NCBI RefSeq assembly: GCF_001571285.1
Contig: NZ_BCTM01000013.1
Span: 122,426-186,425 of the forward strand
Direction: 5' to 3'
Source of the DNA: Kluyvera cryocrescens NBRC 102467
GTDB lineage: Bacteria > Pseudomonadota > Gammaproteobacteria > Enterobacterales > Enterobacteriaceae
DNA length: 64,000 nucleotides
Made by a program: the position numbers and the translations under genes
Shown here: positions 8,764 through 17,466 of the stretch, in pieces
Layout of the letters: each line of letters starts with the position of its first letter
Numbering within the stretch: position 1 is the first letter of the stretch
The notes under the pieces: model-generated
Seen by the model: the letters and a program-made list of their open reading frames with translations, nothing else
What the model was told of the DNA's origin: nothing
The model's database searches: none

Positions 8764-9469
8764 GGTTTTGCTTAACCATCGCTCCATTCGCCAGTTTACC
8801 AACGAAGCTATTAGCGACGAGCAGCGCGAGGCGATTATTGCCAGCGCGCAGGCGACGTCCAGTTCGAGCTTTTTGCAGTGCACTTCCATTATCCGCATCA
8901 CCGATAAATCGACGCGTGCGCAGCTGGTTGAGCTGACTGGTGGGCAGGCCCACGTGGCGCAGGCGGCCGAGTTTTGGGTGTTCTGTGCCGATTTTCATCG
9001 TCATCTGGAAATCTGTCCGGATGCACAGTTGGGGCTGGCTGAACAGTTGCTACTGGGCGTGGTCGATACGTCGTTGATGGCGCAGAATGCGCTGACCGCG
9101 GCGGAGTCGCTGGGGCTTGGCGGCGTGTACATCGGCGGTCTGCGTAACAATATCCAGCAGGTGACGGATCTGCTCGGCTTACCAAAACACGTGCTGCCGC
9201 TGTTTGGCCTGTGCCTCGGCTGGCCGGCCAGTCAGCCGGATCTCAAGCCGCGCCTGCCGGCTTCGCTGCTGGTGCATGAAAACCACTATCAGCCGCTCGA
9301 TAAGGCGGAGCTGGATCGTTATGACGAGCTGCTGGCGCAGTATTATCTGTCGCGTAGCACCAATGCTCGTCGCGATACCTGGAGTGACCATATTCGCCGT
9401 ACGCTTATCAAAGAGAATCGACCATTTATTCTCGATTACCTGCATAAGCAGGGTTGGGCAACGCGCTGA
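8747..9469 (+). CDS. nfsA: Oxygen-insensitive NADPH nitroreductase NfsA
   Basis: FMN-dependent dimeric reductase that reduces nitroaromatics, quinones and chromate by two-electron steps, using NADPH. The 240 residues begin MTPTIEVLLNHRSIRQFT with the FMN-binding arginines, and include SSSSFLQCTSIIRI, LGLGGVYIGGLRN and LCLGWPA, all typical of NfsA. Length equals the K-12 enzyme. The Shine-Dalgarno AAGGA lies inside ybjC. Likely co-transcribed with ybjC and rimK. Confidence 0.96.
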   Translation: MTPTIEVLLNHRSIRQFTNEAISDEQREAIIASAQATSSSSFLQCTSIIRITDKSTRAQLVELTGGQAHVAQAAEFWVFCADFHRHLEICPDAQLGLAEQLLLGVVDTSLMAQNALTAAESLGLGGVYIGGLRNNIQQVTDLLGLPKHVLPLFGLCLGWPASQPDLKPRLPASLLVHENHYQPLDKAELDRYDELLAQYYLSRSTNARRDTWSDHIRRTLIKENRPFILDYLHKQGWATR

Positions 9470-9586
9470 TAGATGACGAATAATTGGCGGGGCTAAAGCC
9501 TGAAATTGTGTGCGGGCGCATGCACCCGGCCCGGTGGGCGCTGTATCATACGTCGGCTTTTTTAAGGTCTTCAGGAGAGGTAAAGG

Positions 9587-10489
9587 GTGAAAATTGCCAT
9601 TTTGTCCCGGGATGGAACGCTCTATTCGTGCAAGCGCCTGCGTGAGGCAGCCAGGCGTCGGGGGCATATTGTTGAAGTGCTCGACCCGCTTTCTTGCTAT
9701 ATGAATATTAATCCTGCCGCGTCGTCTATTCATTATAAAGGGCAGCAGCTACCGCACTACGACGCGGTGATCCCGCGTATTGGATCGGCGATTACCTACT
9801 ATGGCATGGCTGCGCTACGCCAGTTTGAAATGCTGGGAAGCTATCCGCTAAACGAATCGGTGGCCATTACCCGCGCCCGCGACAAGCTGCGATCTTTGCA
9901 ACTGCTGGCGCGTCAGGGCATCGATCTCCCCGTCACCGGTATTGCACACTCCCCGGACGATACCAGCGATCTTATTGATATGGTGGGCGGCGCGCCGCTG
10001 GTGGTGAAACTGGTGGAAGGGACGCAGGGGATCGGCGTGGTGTTGGCGGAAACCCGGCAGGCGGCGGAGAGCGTCGTGGACGCGTTTCGTGGCCTGAATG
10101 CCCATATCCTGGTTCAGGAGTACATCAAAGAAGCCAAAGGTCGCGATATCCGCTGCCTGGTGGTGGGTAATGAAGTGGTGGCGGCGATTGAGCGGCGGGC
10201 AAAAGACGGCGATTTTCGCTCGAATCTGCACCGTGGCGGTGTCGCGACGGTCGCGGATATCACCGCTGCCGAGCGTGAAATTGCGGTGAAAGCGGCACAA
10301 ACGCTGGGTCTTGATGTTGCCGGTGTCGATATTTTGCGTGCCAGCCGCGGTCCGCTGGTGATGGAAGTGAACGCTTCACCCGGTCTTGAAGGGGTGGAAA
10401 CCACCACCGGAATCGATATTGCGGGCAAAATGATCGAGTGGATCGAGCGCCAGGCGCGCCCAGGCTTTTGCCTGAAAATCGGCGGATAG
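9587..10489 (+). CDS. rimK: Ribosomal protein S6 glutamate ligase RimK
   Basis: ATP-grasp ligase that adds glutamates to the C-terminus of ribosomal protein S6, altering the translated proteome. It has 300 residues from a GTG start with Shine-Dalgarno AGGAGAGG. The N-terminal domain (1-95) leads into the ATP-grasp fold with [11 protein letters not shown] (glycine-rich loop), [19 protein letters not shown], and the metal-binding [11 protein letters not shown]. Full length. Third gene of the nfsA operon. Confidence 0.95.
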   Translation: MKIAILSRDGTLYSCKRLREAARRRGHIVEVLDPLSCYMNINPAASSIHYKGQQLPHYDAVIPRIGSAITYYGMAALRQFEMLGSYPLNESVAITRARDKLRSLQLLARQGIDLPVTGIAHSPDDTSDLIDMVGGAPLVVKLVEGTQGIGVVLAETRQAAESVVDAFRGLNAHILVQEYIKEAKGRDIRCLVVGNEVVAAIERRAKDGDFRSNLHRGGVATVADITAAEREIAVKAAQTLGLDVAGVDILRASRGPLVMEVNASPGLEGVETTTGIDIAGKMIEWIERQARPGFCLKIGG

Positions 10490-10550
10490 TACGTCTATCG
10501 TGGTATGCACTGGCGTTTTTGCGTAGACTGTGCGCTAAAATCGTACTTTT

Positions 10551-10568
10551 ACCGGGCCTACGCCCGGT
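10551..10568 (+). terminator. Hairpin between rimK and ybjN
   Basis: Stem ACCGGGC (10551-10557) with GCCCGGT (10562-10568), followed by TAGTTTGTTTTT. It may partly terminate the nfsA-rimK transcript before ybjN. The CCGGGCCTACG core also resembles REP-type palindromes. Confidence 0.5.
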
Positions 10569-10616
10569 AGTTTGTTTTTCTGGGTTGTTATTTTACTGCA
10601 TGAGGTCATAGGCAAT

Positions 10617-11096
10617 ATGGATTCTCTCGTCGTCCCGAGTCTGGATACGTTACGTCAGTGGCTCGACGAAATGGGCATGAGCTTTTTTGAGTGCGACACC
10701 TGTCAGGCGCTGCACCTGCCGCACATGCAAAATTTTGAGGGCATTTTTGATGCCAAAATCGATCTCATCGATAACGTCGTGCTGTTTTCCGCGTTGGCTG
10801 AGGTAAAACCTTCCGCGCTGCTGGCGCTGGGTGCCGATCTCTCAGCGATTAACGCCAGTTCACTGACGGTAAAAGCGTTTCTCGATATGCAGGATGATAA
10901 TCTGCCAAAACTGGTGGTATGCCAGTCTTTATCCGCAGCCGTGGGGGTGACTTTCGAACAGTTCTCCTCATTTGTGCAGCAAAGTGAAGAACAGGTTTCC
11001 ATGGTGATTCTTGAGGCCTCGGCGCATGACCTGCTGTATAAGGCTGAAGAGAGCGAGCAGCCGCCGGAAGATATTCAATACCATTTTCTTCACTAA
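10617..11096 (+). CDS. ybjN: Sensory-transduction-like regulator YbjN
   Basis: Cytosolic protein of 159 residues from the ATG at 10617 with GAGG upstream; an open frame extends to 10572, but the K-12 protein (158) starts here. YbjN belongs to the T3SS-chaperone-like YbjN fold and in K-12 affects motility, biofilm and stress phenotypes. Landmarks: GMSFFECDTCQALHLPHMQ, FDAKIDLIDN, KLVVCQSLS and the terminal YHFLH. Last gene before the potF regulatory region. Confidence 0.92.
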   Translation: MDSLVVPSLDTLRQWLDEMGMSFFECDTCQALHLPHMQNFEGIFDAKIDLIDNVVLFSALAEVKPSALLALGADLSAINASSLTVKAFLDMQDDNLPKLVVCQSLSAAVGVTFEQFSSFVQQSEEQVSMVILEASAHDLLYKAEESEQPPEDIQYHFLH

Positions 11097-11117
11097 GCCA
11101 GCCGGCGAAATAGCGCA

Positions 11118-11134
11118 GTCACTGCCATAGTGGC
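11118..11134. promoter_or_regulatory. Possible NtrC binding site
   Basis: The 17-mer keeps the inner CACT-N4-T-N-GTG core of the NtrC consensus (TGCACY-N4-TNGTGCA) but misses the two outermost bases on each side. It is about 245 bases upstream of the expected sigma-54 start. It also forms a stem-loop (GCAGTCACT / AGTGGCTGC), so it could be an end-of-ybjN structure instead. Confidence 0.35.
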
Positions 11135-11324
11135 TGCATATCACATTCTTTTATTCTGCTTTTAACCTATCTTTAAAGATTCTTTCACTACCTGATTGCC
11201 GCTTTTGGCTTATCAGATAGAGTGATCTTGCATAAAAAATTGATAAAAGGCGTTTTTTACACTGCCCTATAGCCTCTGACCCGGGCTACAGTTATTCTTT
11301 CGACATATCGATGCCCCCCTCTGT

Positions 11325-11378
11325 ATTGCTAGCAATAATCATTGTTGGCGAGATTCTTGCATCGGTATTGCGAGCAAT
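11325..11378. promoter_or_regulatory. Pair of ATTGC-N2-GCAAT inverted repeats upstream of potF
   Basis: ATTGCTAGCAAT at 11325-11336 and ATTGCGAGCAAT at 11367-11378. Their centres are 42 bases apart, four helical turns, placing both on the same DNA face. The second overlaps the expected start of the sigma-54 promoter. The binding protein is unknown. Confidence 0.5.
11346..11360 (+). promoter_or_regulatory. Sigma-54 (-24/-12) promoter element for potF
   Basis: TGGCGAGATTCTTGC has GG and GC dinucleotides separated by exactly ten bases and agrees with the consensus TGGCACG-N4-TTGC at all but two bases. The predicted start lies near 11372, giving a leader of about 130 bases before potF. potFGHI is reported to respond to nitrogen limitation in E. 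coli, which fits. Confidence 0.6.
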
Positions 11379-11501
11379 GACTGCAGGGGAGCCCGGTCTC
11401 TTCTCTTTCATATAGTCCGAAATAATATGCATGATTTCTGCATACTCTAAATTGCGTATATTTAGTCCGTTTGTTAACGGGCGACGAGAAGGATAAGAGA
11501 T

Positions 11502-12614
11502 ATGGCCGCCTTGAATAAAAAATGGTTAACAGGTCTGGTGACGGGTGCGCTGATGGCCGCCTCGGCAAGCGTGCTCGCTGCAGAACAAAAAACGCTGCAT
11601 GTTTATAACTGGTCTGACTATATCGCGCCGGACACCGTGGCGAACTTTGAAAAAGAGACCGGGATTAAAGTCGTGTACGACGTATTCGACTCCAACGAGG
11701 TGCTGGAAGGCAAACTGATGGCCGGCAGCACCGGCTTTGACCTGGTGGTGCCGTCCGCAAGCTTCCTTGAACGCCAACTGACGGCAGGCGTGTTCCAGCC
11801 GCTGGATAAGAGCAAGCTGCCAAACTGGAAAAACCTCGATCCGGATGTACTGAAGCTGGTGGCTCGTCACGACCCGGACAATAAATATGCGCTGCCTTAT
11901 CTGTGGGCGACCACCGGCATTGGCTATAACGTCGATAAAGTGAAAGCCGTGTTGGGCAAAGACGTACCGCTGAACAGCTGGGATCTGGTGATGAAACCAG
12001 AGAACCTCGAGAAGCTGAAAAGCTGCGGCGTCTCATTCCTCGATGCACCGGAAGAGATTTTTGCCACCGTGCTGAATTACCTTGGCAAAGATCCGAACAG
12101 CACCAAGGCTGATGATTACAGCGGTCCGGCGACCGATCTGCTGCTGAAGCTGCGTCCGAATATCCGCTACTTCCACTCTTCGCAATACATTAACGATCTC
12201 GCGAACGGCGATATCTGCGTGGCCATCGGCTGGGCGGGTGACGTCTGGCAGGCGGCTAACCGCGCCAAAGAGGCGAAAAACGGCGTGAACGTTTCTTACT
12301 TCATTCCAAAAGAGGGGGCGCTGGCCTTCTTCGACGTCTTCGCGATGCCGGCAGATGCCAAAAATAAAGATGAGGCCTATCAGTTCCTTAACTACCTGAT
12401 GCGTCCAGACGTTATCGCGCATATCAGCGACCACGTGTTCTACGCCAACGGGAATAAGGCTTCTACGCCGCTAGTGAGCGCCGAAGTTCGCGATAACCCG
12501 GCGATTTATCCGCCGGCTGATGTCTTCGCCAAACTGTTTACGCTGAAAGTCCAGGATCCAAAAATTGACCGCGTCAGAACGCGTGCATGGACGAAAGTGA
12601 AAAGTGGGAAGTAA
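11502..12614 (+). CDS. potF: Putrescine-binding periplasmic protein PotF
   Basis: Substrate-binding protein of the PotFGHI ABC importer, capturing putrescine in the periplasm. The 370 residues begin with a Sec signal peptide (MAALNKKWLTGLV to SVLAA, cleavage near residue 26), followed by a type 2 periplasmic fold. Polyamine-contact regions are present: VYNWSDYIAPDTV, DVFDSNEVLEGKLMAG, PSASFLERQ, GWAGDVWQA and FFDVFAMP. Length equals the K-12 protein. It heads potFGHI and is separated from potG by a structured spacer that probably favours its expression. Confidence 0.97.
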   Translation: MAALNKKWLTGLVTGALMAASASVLAAEQKTLHVYNWSDYIAPDTVANFEKETGIKVVYDVFDSNEVLEGKLMAGSTGFDLVVPSASFLERQLTAGVFQPLDKSKLPNWKNLDPDVLKLVARHDPDNKYALPYLWATTGIGYNVDKVKAVLGKDVPLNSWDLVMKPENLEKLKSCGVSFLDAPEEIFATVLNYLGKDPNSTKADDYSGPATDLLLKLRPNIRYFHSSQYINDLANGDICVAIGWAGDVWQAANRAKEAKNGVNVSYFIPKEGALAFFDVFAMPADAKNKDEAYQFLNYLMRPDVIAHISDHVFYANGNKASTPLVSAEVRDNPAIYPPADVFAKLFTLKVQDPKIDRVRTRAWTKVKSGK

Positions 12615-12646
12615 TTCAATCACCTGAAAAGTGATGATTATGCACC

Positions 12647-12724
12647 GGGGCAGTGCAACTGCCCCAATCTGGACACCGGCCGCCCGGCCGGTAGCCAGGG
12701 GTTGATATGACAACCGGGTCATAT
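12647..12724 (+). other. Three consecutive stem-loops between potF and potG
   Basis: Stem-loops at 12647-12665 (GGGGCAGT/ACTGCCCC), 12675-12692 (ACCGGCCG/CGGCCGGT) and 12705-12724 (ATATGAC/GTCATAT), all with perfect arms. They fit a 3' stabiliser of the potF message that reduces read-through to potGHI, as in other binding-protein operons. Function is inferred. Confidence 0.6.
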
Positions 12725-12755
12725 TGATATTTGTTTTTTGCCGGAGAGCACCAGA

Positions 12756-13889
12756 TTGAACGACGCTATTCCCCGCCCACAGGCGAAAACTCGCAAAGCG
12801 CTCACCCCGCTGCTGGAAATCCGTAATCTGACCAAATCGTTTGACGGTCAGCACGCGGTCGATGACGTTAACCTCACCATTTATAAAGGCGAAATCTTTG
12901 CCCTGCTGGGCGCTTCCGGCTGTGGAAAATCAACCCTGCTGCGTATGCTGGCGGGATTTGAACAGCCAACGGCCGGGCAAATTGTGCTGGACGGCGTTGA
13001 CCTGGCGCAGGTGCCACCGTATCTACGCCCGATTAATATGATGTTCCAGTCGTATGCGCTCTTCCCGCATATGACCGTCGAACAGAATATTGCCTTTGGC
13101 CTCAAGCAGGACAAACTGCCAAAAGCCGAAATCACTGCCCGCGTGAATGAAATGCTGGCGCTGGTGCATATGCAGGAGTTCGCCAAACGCAAACCGCATC
13201 AGCTCTCCGGCGGCCAGCGTCAGCGCGTGGCGCTGGCGCGCAGCCTGGCCAAGCGGCCAAAGCTTTTGCTGCTGGATGAACCGATGGGTGCGCTGGATAA
13301 AAAGCTGCGCGATCGTATGCAGCTGGAAGTGGTGGACATTCTGGAGCGCGTTGGCGTGACCTGCGTGATGGTGACCCATGACCAGGAAGAGGCCATGACC
13401 ATGGCGGGGCGTATCGCCATTATGAACCGCGGTAAGTTCGTGCAGATTGGCGAACCGGAAGAGATTTATGAGCACCCAACCACCCGCTACAGCGCCGAAT
13501 TTATCGGCTCGGTCAACGTCTTTGAAGGGCTGTTAAAAGAGCGCCAGGAAGATGGCCTGGTGATTGAATCGCCGGGGCTGGTGCACCCGCTGAAGGTGGA
13601 TCCTGATGCTTCGGTGGTCGACAACGTCCCGGTCTACGTGGCGCTGCGTCCGGAGAAAATCATGCTCTGTGACGAACCGCCGGCCGATGGCTATAACTTT
13701 GCCGTCGGTGAAGTGGTGCACATCGCCTACCTGGGCGATCTCTCTATCTACCACGTGCGGCTGCAGAGCGGCCAGATGATCAGCGCTCAGCTACAGAACG
13801 AACATCGCTACCAGAAAGGGTTGCCGACCTGGGGTGATGAAGTGCGTCTGTGCTGGGAAGCCGATAGCTGTGTGGTACTGACGGTTTAA
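12756..13889 (+). CDS. potG: Putrescine ABC transporter ATPase PotG
   Basis: ATPase of PotFGHI. The TTG at 12756, preceded by GGAGAG (12743-12748), gives 377 residues starting LNDAIPRPQAKTRKAL (L read as fMet), the K-12 length; the reading frame itself extends upstream to 12738. Walker A is GASGCGKST, the Q-loop lies in MMFQSYALFPH, the signature is LSGGQRQR, Walker B is LLLLDEPMGALD and the switch histidine is in MVTHDQEEA. A C-terminal TOBE-type domain (about 290-377) follows. Confidence 0.95.
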   Translation: MNDAIPRPQAKTRKALTPLLEIRNLTKSFDGQHAVDDVNLTIYKGEIFALLGASGCGKSTLLRMLAGFEQPTAGQIVLDGVDLAQVPPYLRPINMMFQSYALFPHMTVEQNIAFGLKQDKLPKAEITARVNEMLALVHMQEFAKRKPHQLSGGQRQRVALARSLAKRPKLLLLDEPMGALDKKLRDRMQLEVVDILERVGVTCVMVTHDQEEAMTMAGRIAIMNRGKFVQIGEPEEIYEHPTTRYSAEFIGSVNVFEGLLKERQEDGLVIESPGLVHPLKVDPDASVVDNVPVYVALRPEKIMLCDEPPADGYNFAVGEVVHIAYLGDLSIYHVRLQSGQMISAQLQNEHRYQKGLPTWGDEVRLCWEADSCVVLTV

Positions 13890-13898
13890 GGAGGGGCG

Positions 13899-14852
13899 AT
13901 GAGTATTTATGAACCACCGGCCCGCCCGCATAAGCCGGGTGGGATAGCCCTATGGCTGGCGCGCATCAATATGAAACATGGCCGCAAGCTGGTCATTGCG
14001 ATGCCATATATTTGGCTGATTTTACTGTTTTTGCTGCCGTTTCTGATCGTCTTTAAAATCAGCCTCGCTGAAATGGCGCGGGCCATTCCACCGTATACCG
14101 ATCTGATGGAGTGGGCGGATGGTCAGCTGAGCCTGACGCTGAACTTTGGCAACTACCTGCAGCTGACCGACGATCCGCTCTACTTTGAAGCCTATCTCCA
14201 GTCGCTTCAGGTGGCGGGGATCTCAACGATCTGCTGTTTGTTGCTTGGCTATCCGCTGGCCTGGGCGGTGGCGCACAGTAAACCGTCGACCCGCAATATC
14301 CTGCTGCTGCTGGTGATCCTGCCGTCGTGGACCTCATTTTTGATTCGCGTCTACGCCTGGATGGGGATTCTGAAAAACAACGGCGTGCTGAATAATTTCC
14401 TGATGTGGCTCGGCGTTATCGACCAGCCGCTGACCATTCTGCACACCAACCTTGCGGTGTATATCGGTATCGTTTACGCCTATCTGCCGTTTATGGTGTT
14501 GCCAATCTATACTGCGCTGACCCGCATTGATTATTCGCTGGTTGAAGCCTCGCTGGATCTTGGCGCGCGCCCGCTGAAAACCTTCTTCAGCGTGATTGTG
14601 CCGCTCACCAAAGGCGGCATTATTGCCGGCTCGATGCTGGTGTTTATCCCGGCGGTAGGGGAGTTTGTGATCCCGGAACTGCTGGGTGGGCCGGATAGCA
14701 TCATGATTGGCCGCGTGCTGTGGCAGGAATTCTTCAACAACCGCGATTGGCCGGTGGCTTCGGCGGTGGCGATCGTCATGCTATTGCTGTTGATCGTGCC
14801 GATCATGTGGTTCCACAAATATCAGCAAAAACAGATGGGGGATCACGGATGA
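13899..14852 (+). CDS. potH: Putrescine ABC transporter permease PotH
   Basis: Inner-membrane permease with about six transmembrane helices. The 317 residues (K-12: 317) include a basic cytoplasmic N-terminus and the ABC-permease EAA loop near YSLVEASLDLGARPLKTFFSVI, which docks on PotG. Shine-Dalgarno GGAGGGG precedes the ATG nine bases after the potG stop. Its stop overlaps the potI start (ATGA). Confidence 0.96.
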   Translation: MSIYEPPARPHKPGGIALWLARINMKHGRKLVIAMPYIWLILLFLLPFLIVFKISLAEMARAIPPYTDLMEWADGQLSLTLNFGNYLQLTDDPLYFEAYLQSLQVAGISTICCLLLGYPLAWAVAHSKPSTRNILLLLVILPSWTSFLIRVYAWMGILKNNGVLNNFLMWLGVIDQPLTILHTNLAVYIGIVYAYLPFMVLPIYTALTRIDYSLVEASLDLGARPLKTFFSVIVPLTKGGIIAGSMLVFIPAVGEFVIPELLGGPDSIMIGRVLWQEFFNNRDWPVASAVAIVMLLLLIVPIMWFHKYQQKQMGDHG

Positions 14853-15694
14853 ATAACTTACCGGTTGTGCGCTCGCCGTGGCGCATCCTGATTCTGGTGA
14901 TAGGGTTTACGTTCCTCTACGCCCCAATGCTGATGTTGGTTATCTATTCATTTAACAGCTCGAAGCTGGTGACCGTGTGGGCGGGCTGGTCGACGCGCTG
15001 GTACGGTGAACTGTTCCGCGATGACGCGATGATGAGCGCGGTGGGGCTGAGTCTGACCATTGCCGCTGCGGCGGCAACGATGGCGGCGATCCTGGGCACC
15101 ATCGCGGCGATGGTGATGGTGCGCTTTGGCCGCTTCCGCGGGTCCAATGGCTTTGCCTTTATGATCACCGCGCCGTTGGTTATGCCGGATGTGATCACCG
15201 GGCTGTCGCTGCTGCTGCTGTTCGTCGCTCTGGCGCACGCCATCGGCTGGCCGGCGGATCGTGGCATGCTGACTATCTGGCTGGCGCACGTGACCTTCTG
15301 TACCGCCTATGTTGCGGTGGTTATCTCTTCGCGGCTGCGCGAAATTGATCACTCGATTGAAGAGGCGGCGATGGATTTGGGCGCGACGCCGCTGAAGGTG
15401 TTTTTCATCATCACGCTGCCGATGATTATGCCGGCGGTGATCTCCGGCTGGCTGCTGGCCTTTACGCTGTCGCTTGATGATCTGGTGATTGCCAGCTTTG
15501 TCTCCGGTCCGGGAGCCACGACGTTACCGATGCTGGTGTTCTCCAGCGTGCGGATGGGGGTCAATCCAGAGATCAATGCTCTGGCGTCGCTGATTTTAGG
15601 CGTCGTCGGAATTGTCGGATTAATCGCCTGGTATCTGATGGCGCGCGCAGAAAAACAACGGGTGCGCGATATCCAGCGTGCAAGACGCGGATAA
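14849..15694 (+). CDS. potI: Putrescine ABC transporter permease PotI
   Basis: Second permease of the PotFGHI importer. The ATG at 14849 overlaps the potH stop and gives 281 residues (MNNLPVVRSPWRIL), the family length; a longer open frame starting inside potH is not the gene. About six membrane helices; the EAA loop is EEAAMDLGATPLKVFFIITLP. A strong hairpin follows at 15724-15753. Confidence 0.96.
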   Translation: MNNLPVVRSPWRILILVIGFTFLYAPMLMLVIYSFNSSKLVTVWAGWSTRWYGELFRDDAMMSAVGLSLTIAAAAATMAAILGTIAAMVMVRFGRFRGSNGFAFMITAPLVMPDVITGLSLLLLFVALAHAIGWPADRGMLTIWLAHVTFCTAYVAVVISSRLREIDHSIEEAAMDLGATPLKVFFIITLPMIMPAVISGWLLAFTLSLDDLVIASFVSGPGATTLPMLVFSSVRMGVNPEINALASLILGVVGIVGLIAWYLMARAEKQRVRDIQRARRG

Positions 15695-15723
15695 TCCACT
15701 TAAAATCGATACGGATATGCAGT

Positions 15724-15753
15724 CGATGCCGCGAACGTTCGCGGCATCGTTTT
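15724..15753 (+). terminator. Terminator of potFGHI
   Basis: A perfect 26-base palindrome (15724-15749) directly followed by TTTT (15750-15753). It ends one base before the first possible ATG of ybjO. Confidence 0.85.
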
Positions 15754-15754
15754 C

Positions 15755-16243
15755 ATGGAAGGCATCACATTGGAACTGTTTACTCGAACTCGTCGGTCGC
15801 ATGCCCGTTTGAATGTTCCTGCTATTGTGCAGGTGGCCGCGCTCGCGATTATTTTAATCCGCTGCCTCGATCTGTTGATGATATTCAACCTGCTCGGGTT
15901 TGCCGGAATGGTTGATTTTATCCATCGCAGCGTCCAGACCTGGACGTTGACGCTGGTCTTTCTGAGTAGCCTGATGCTGGTCTTTGTCGAGATTGGCTGT
16001 GCGTTTTCGCTGGTGAAAGGGCGAAACTGGGCGCGCTGGGTTTACTTGCTCACCCAGGTGATTGCCGCCAGCTACCTGTGGGCCGCCTCGCTCGGCTACG
16101 GTTACCCTGAGCTGTTCAGTATTGCCGGGGAGTCAAAACGGGAGATTTTCCGTTCGCTGGTCATGCAAAAGATGCCGGATCTGCTGGTTTTATTCCTGCT
16201 ATTTGTTCCCTCAGCCTCGCGGCGATTTTTCCGCTTACAATAA
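15755..16243 (+). CDS. ybjO: Inner-membrane protein YbjO
   Basis: Membrane protein of unknown function with four hydrophobic helices; 162 residues from the ATG, as in K-12. Landmarks HARLNVPAIVQVAALA, DFIHRSVQTWTLTLVFLSSLMLVFVE and LWAASLGYGYPELFSI. The ATG sits immediately behind the pot terminator and lacks a Shine-Dalgarno site. An in-frame TTG at 15770 has GGAAGG seven bases upstream and would give 157 residues, so the true start is open. Confidence 0.85.
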   Translation: MEGITLELFTRTRRSHARLNVPAIVQVAALAIILIRCLDLLMIFNLLGFAGMVDFIHRSVQTWTLTLVFLSSLMLVFVEIGCAFSLVKGRNWARWVYLLTQVIAASYLWAASLGYGYPELFSIAGESKREIFRSLVMQKMPDLLVLFLLFVPSASRRFFRLQ

Positions 16244-16285
16244 CGGTGATACAATCCACGCCCCCGTTTTTGTGAAGGTCTTTGT

Positions 16286-17413
16286 ATGCAGTGCGCACTT
16301 TATGATGCCGATCGTTGTCGTTCATGTCAGTGGATTGAGCGACCGATTAGCGAACAACTTGCGGCCAAAATGGCCGATCTCCAGACGCTGCTGGCGGATT
16401 TTGCCGTTGGCGACTGGTGCGCACCCGTCTGCGGCCCGGAACAGGGCTTTCGCAATAAAGCTAAAATGGTGGTTAGCGGTAGCGTAGAAAAGCCGCTGTT
16501 CGGCATGCTGCACCGCGACGGCACGCCGGAAGACCTGACCGACTGCCCGCTCTATCCCGACAGCTTTGCGCCGGTATTCGCCGTTCTGAAGCCCTTTATC
16601 GCCCGCGCCGGGCTGACGCCGTATAACGTGGCGCGCAAGCGCGGCGAACTGAAGTATCTGCTGTTAACCGAAAGCCAACTGGACGGCGGTATGATGCTGC
16701 GCTTCGTGCTGCGCTCGCAGGACAAGCTGGCGCAACTGCGCGCGGCGCTGCCGTGGCTGCAGGCTCAGCTACCGCAGCTAAAAGTGATCACCGCGAATAT
16801 TCAGCCGGTGCATATGGCGATAATGGAAGGCGAGGAGGAGATCTTCTTCACCGAGCAGCAGGCGCTGGCGGAAACCTTTAACGGCGTGCCGCTGTGGATC
16901 CGTCCGCAAAGCTTTTTCCAGACCAACCCGACCGTGGCCAGCGCGCTGTATGCGACGGCGCGTGATTGGGTAAGGGCGCTGCCGGTCAATCATATGTGGG
17001 ATCTGTTTTGCGGCGTGGGCGGCTTTGGCCTGCACTGCGCCACGCCGGAGATGATGCTGACCGGGATTGAAATTGCCCCTGAGGCCATTGCCTGCGCCAA
17101 ACAGTCGGCGGCGCAGCTGGGGCTGGATAAATTACAGTTCCAGGCGCTGGATTCGACACAGTTTGCCACCGCGCAGGGGGAAGTGCCGCAACTGGTGCTG
17201 GTCAACCCGCCTCGTCGCGGGATTGGCAAAGCGCTGTGTGATTATCTTAGCGAGATGGCGCCGGAGTATATTGTTTACTCCAGTTGTAATGCGCAGACCA
17301 TGGCGAAGGATTTTGCCCATTTGACGGGCTACCGCGTGGAGCGGGTACAGTTGTTCGATATGTTCCCGCACACCGCGCATTATGAAGTGTTGACGCTGTT
17401 AGTGCGTATCTAA
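16286..17413 (+). CDS. rlmC: 23S rRNA m5U747 methyltransferase RlmC
   Basis: SAM-dependent enzyme (formerly RumB/YbjF) methylating U747 of 23S rRNA. The 375 residues equal the K-12 enzyme. N-terminal cysteines C3, C11 and C14 with a later cysteine (CAPVCGPE region) form the 4Fe-4S site. The Rossmann SAM motif is [12 protein letters not shown], followed by NPPRRGIG and the catalytic cysteine in [12 protein letters not shown]. Monocistronic; a long imperfect hairpin (17417-17459) separates it from the convergent Met-rich gene. Confidence 0.96.
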   Translation: MQCALYDADRCRSCQWIERPISEQLAAKMADLQTLLADFAVGDWCAPVCGPEQGFRNKAKMVVSGSVEKPLFGMLHRDGTPEDLTDCPLYPDSFAPVFAVLKPFIARAGLTPYNVARKRGELKYLLLTESQLDGGMMLRFVLRSQDKLAQLRAALPWLQAQLPQLKVITANIQPVHMAIMEGEEEIFFTEQQALAETFNGVPLWIRPQSFFQTNPTVASALYATARDWVRALPVNHMWDLFCGVGGFGLHCATPEMMLTGIEIAPEAIACAKQSAAQLGLDKLQFQALDSTQFATAQGEVPQLVLVNPPRRGIGKALCDYLSEMAPEYIVYSSCNAQTMAKDFAHLTGYRVERVQLFDMFPHTAHYEVLTLLVRI

Positions 17414-17416
17414 CGC

Positions 17417-17459
17417 GGTGATGACAGCCCGGCAAGCCGCAGGCCGCCGGGTTATCACC
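17417..17459. terminator. Hairpin between convergent rlmC and the MXKDX gene
   Basis: Imperfect stem: GGTGAT (17417-17422) with ATCACC (17454-17459), and CCCGGC (17428-17433) with GCCGGG (17446-17451). No clear T run on either strand, so its action as terminator is uncertain. Confidence 0.4.
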
Positions 17460-17466
17460 GTAGGGC

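Larger units (their letters stand above)
11097..11501. other. Long regulatory region upstream of potF
   Basis: 405 bases without a credible gene. It contains a degenerate NtrC-like site near 11118-11134, a sigma-54 type element at 11346-11360, and two similar inverted repeats at 11325-11336 and 11367-11378. The size and content suggest tightly regulated putrescine import. Confidence 0.65.

Noticed and set aside
11329..11568. 79-codon minus-strand frame upstream of potF
   Set aside because: Overlaps the potF signal peptide and the regulatory repeats; translation looks random.
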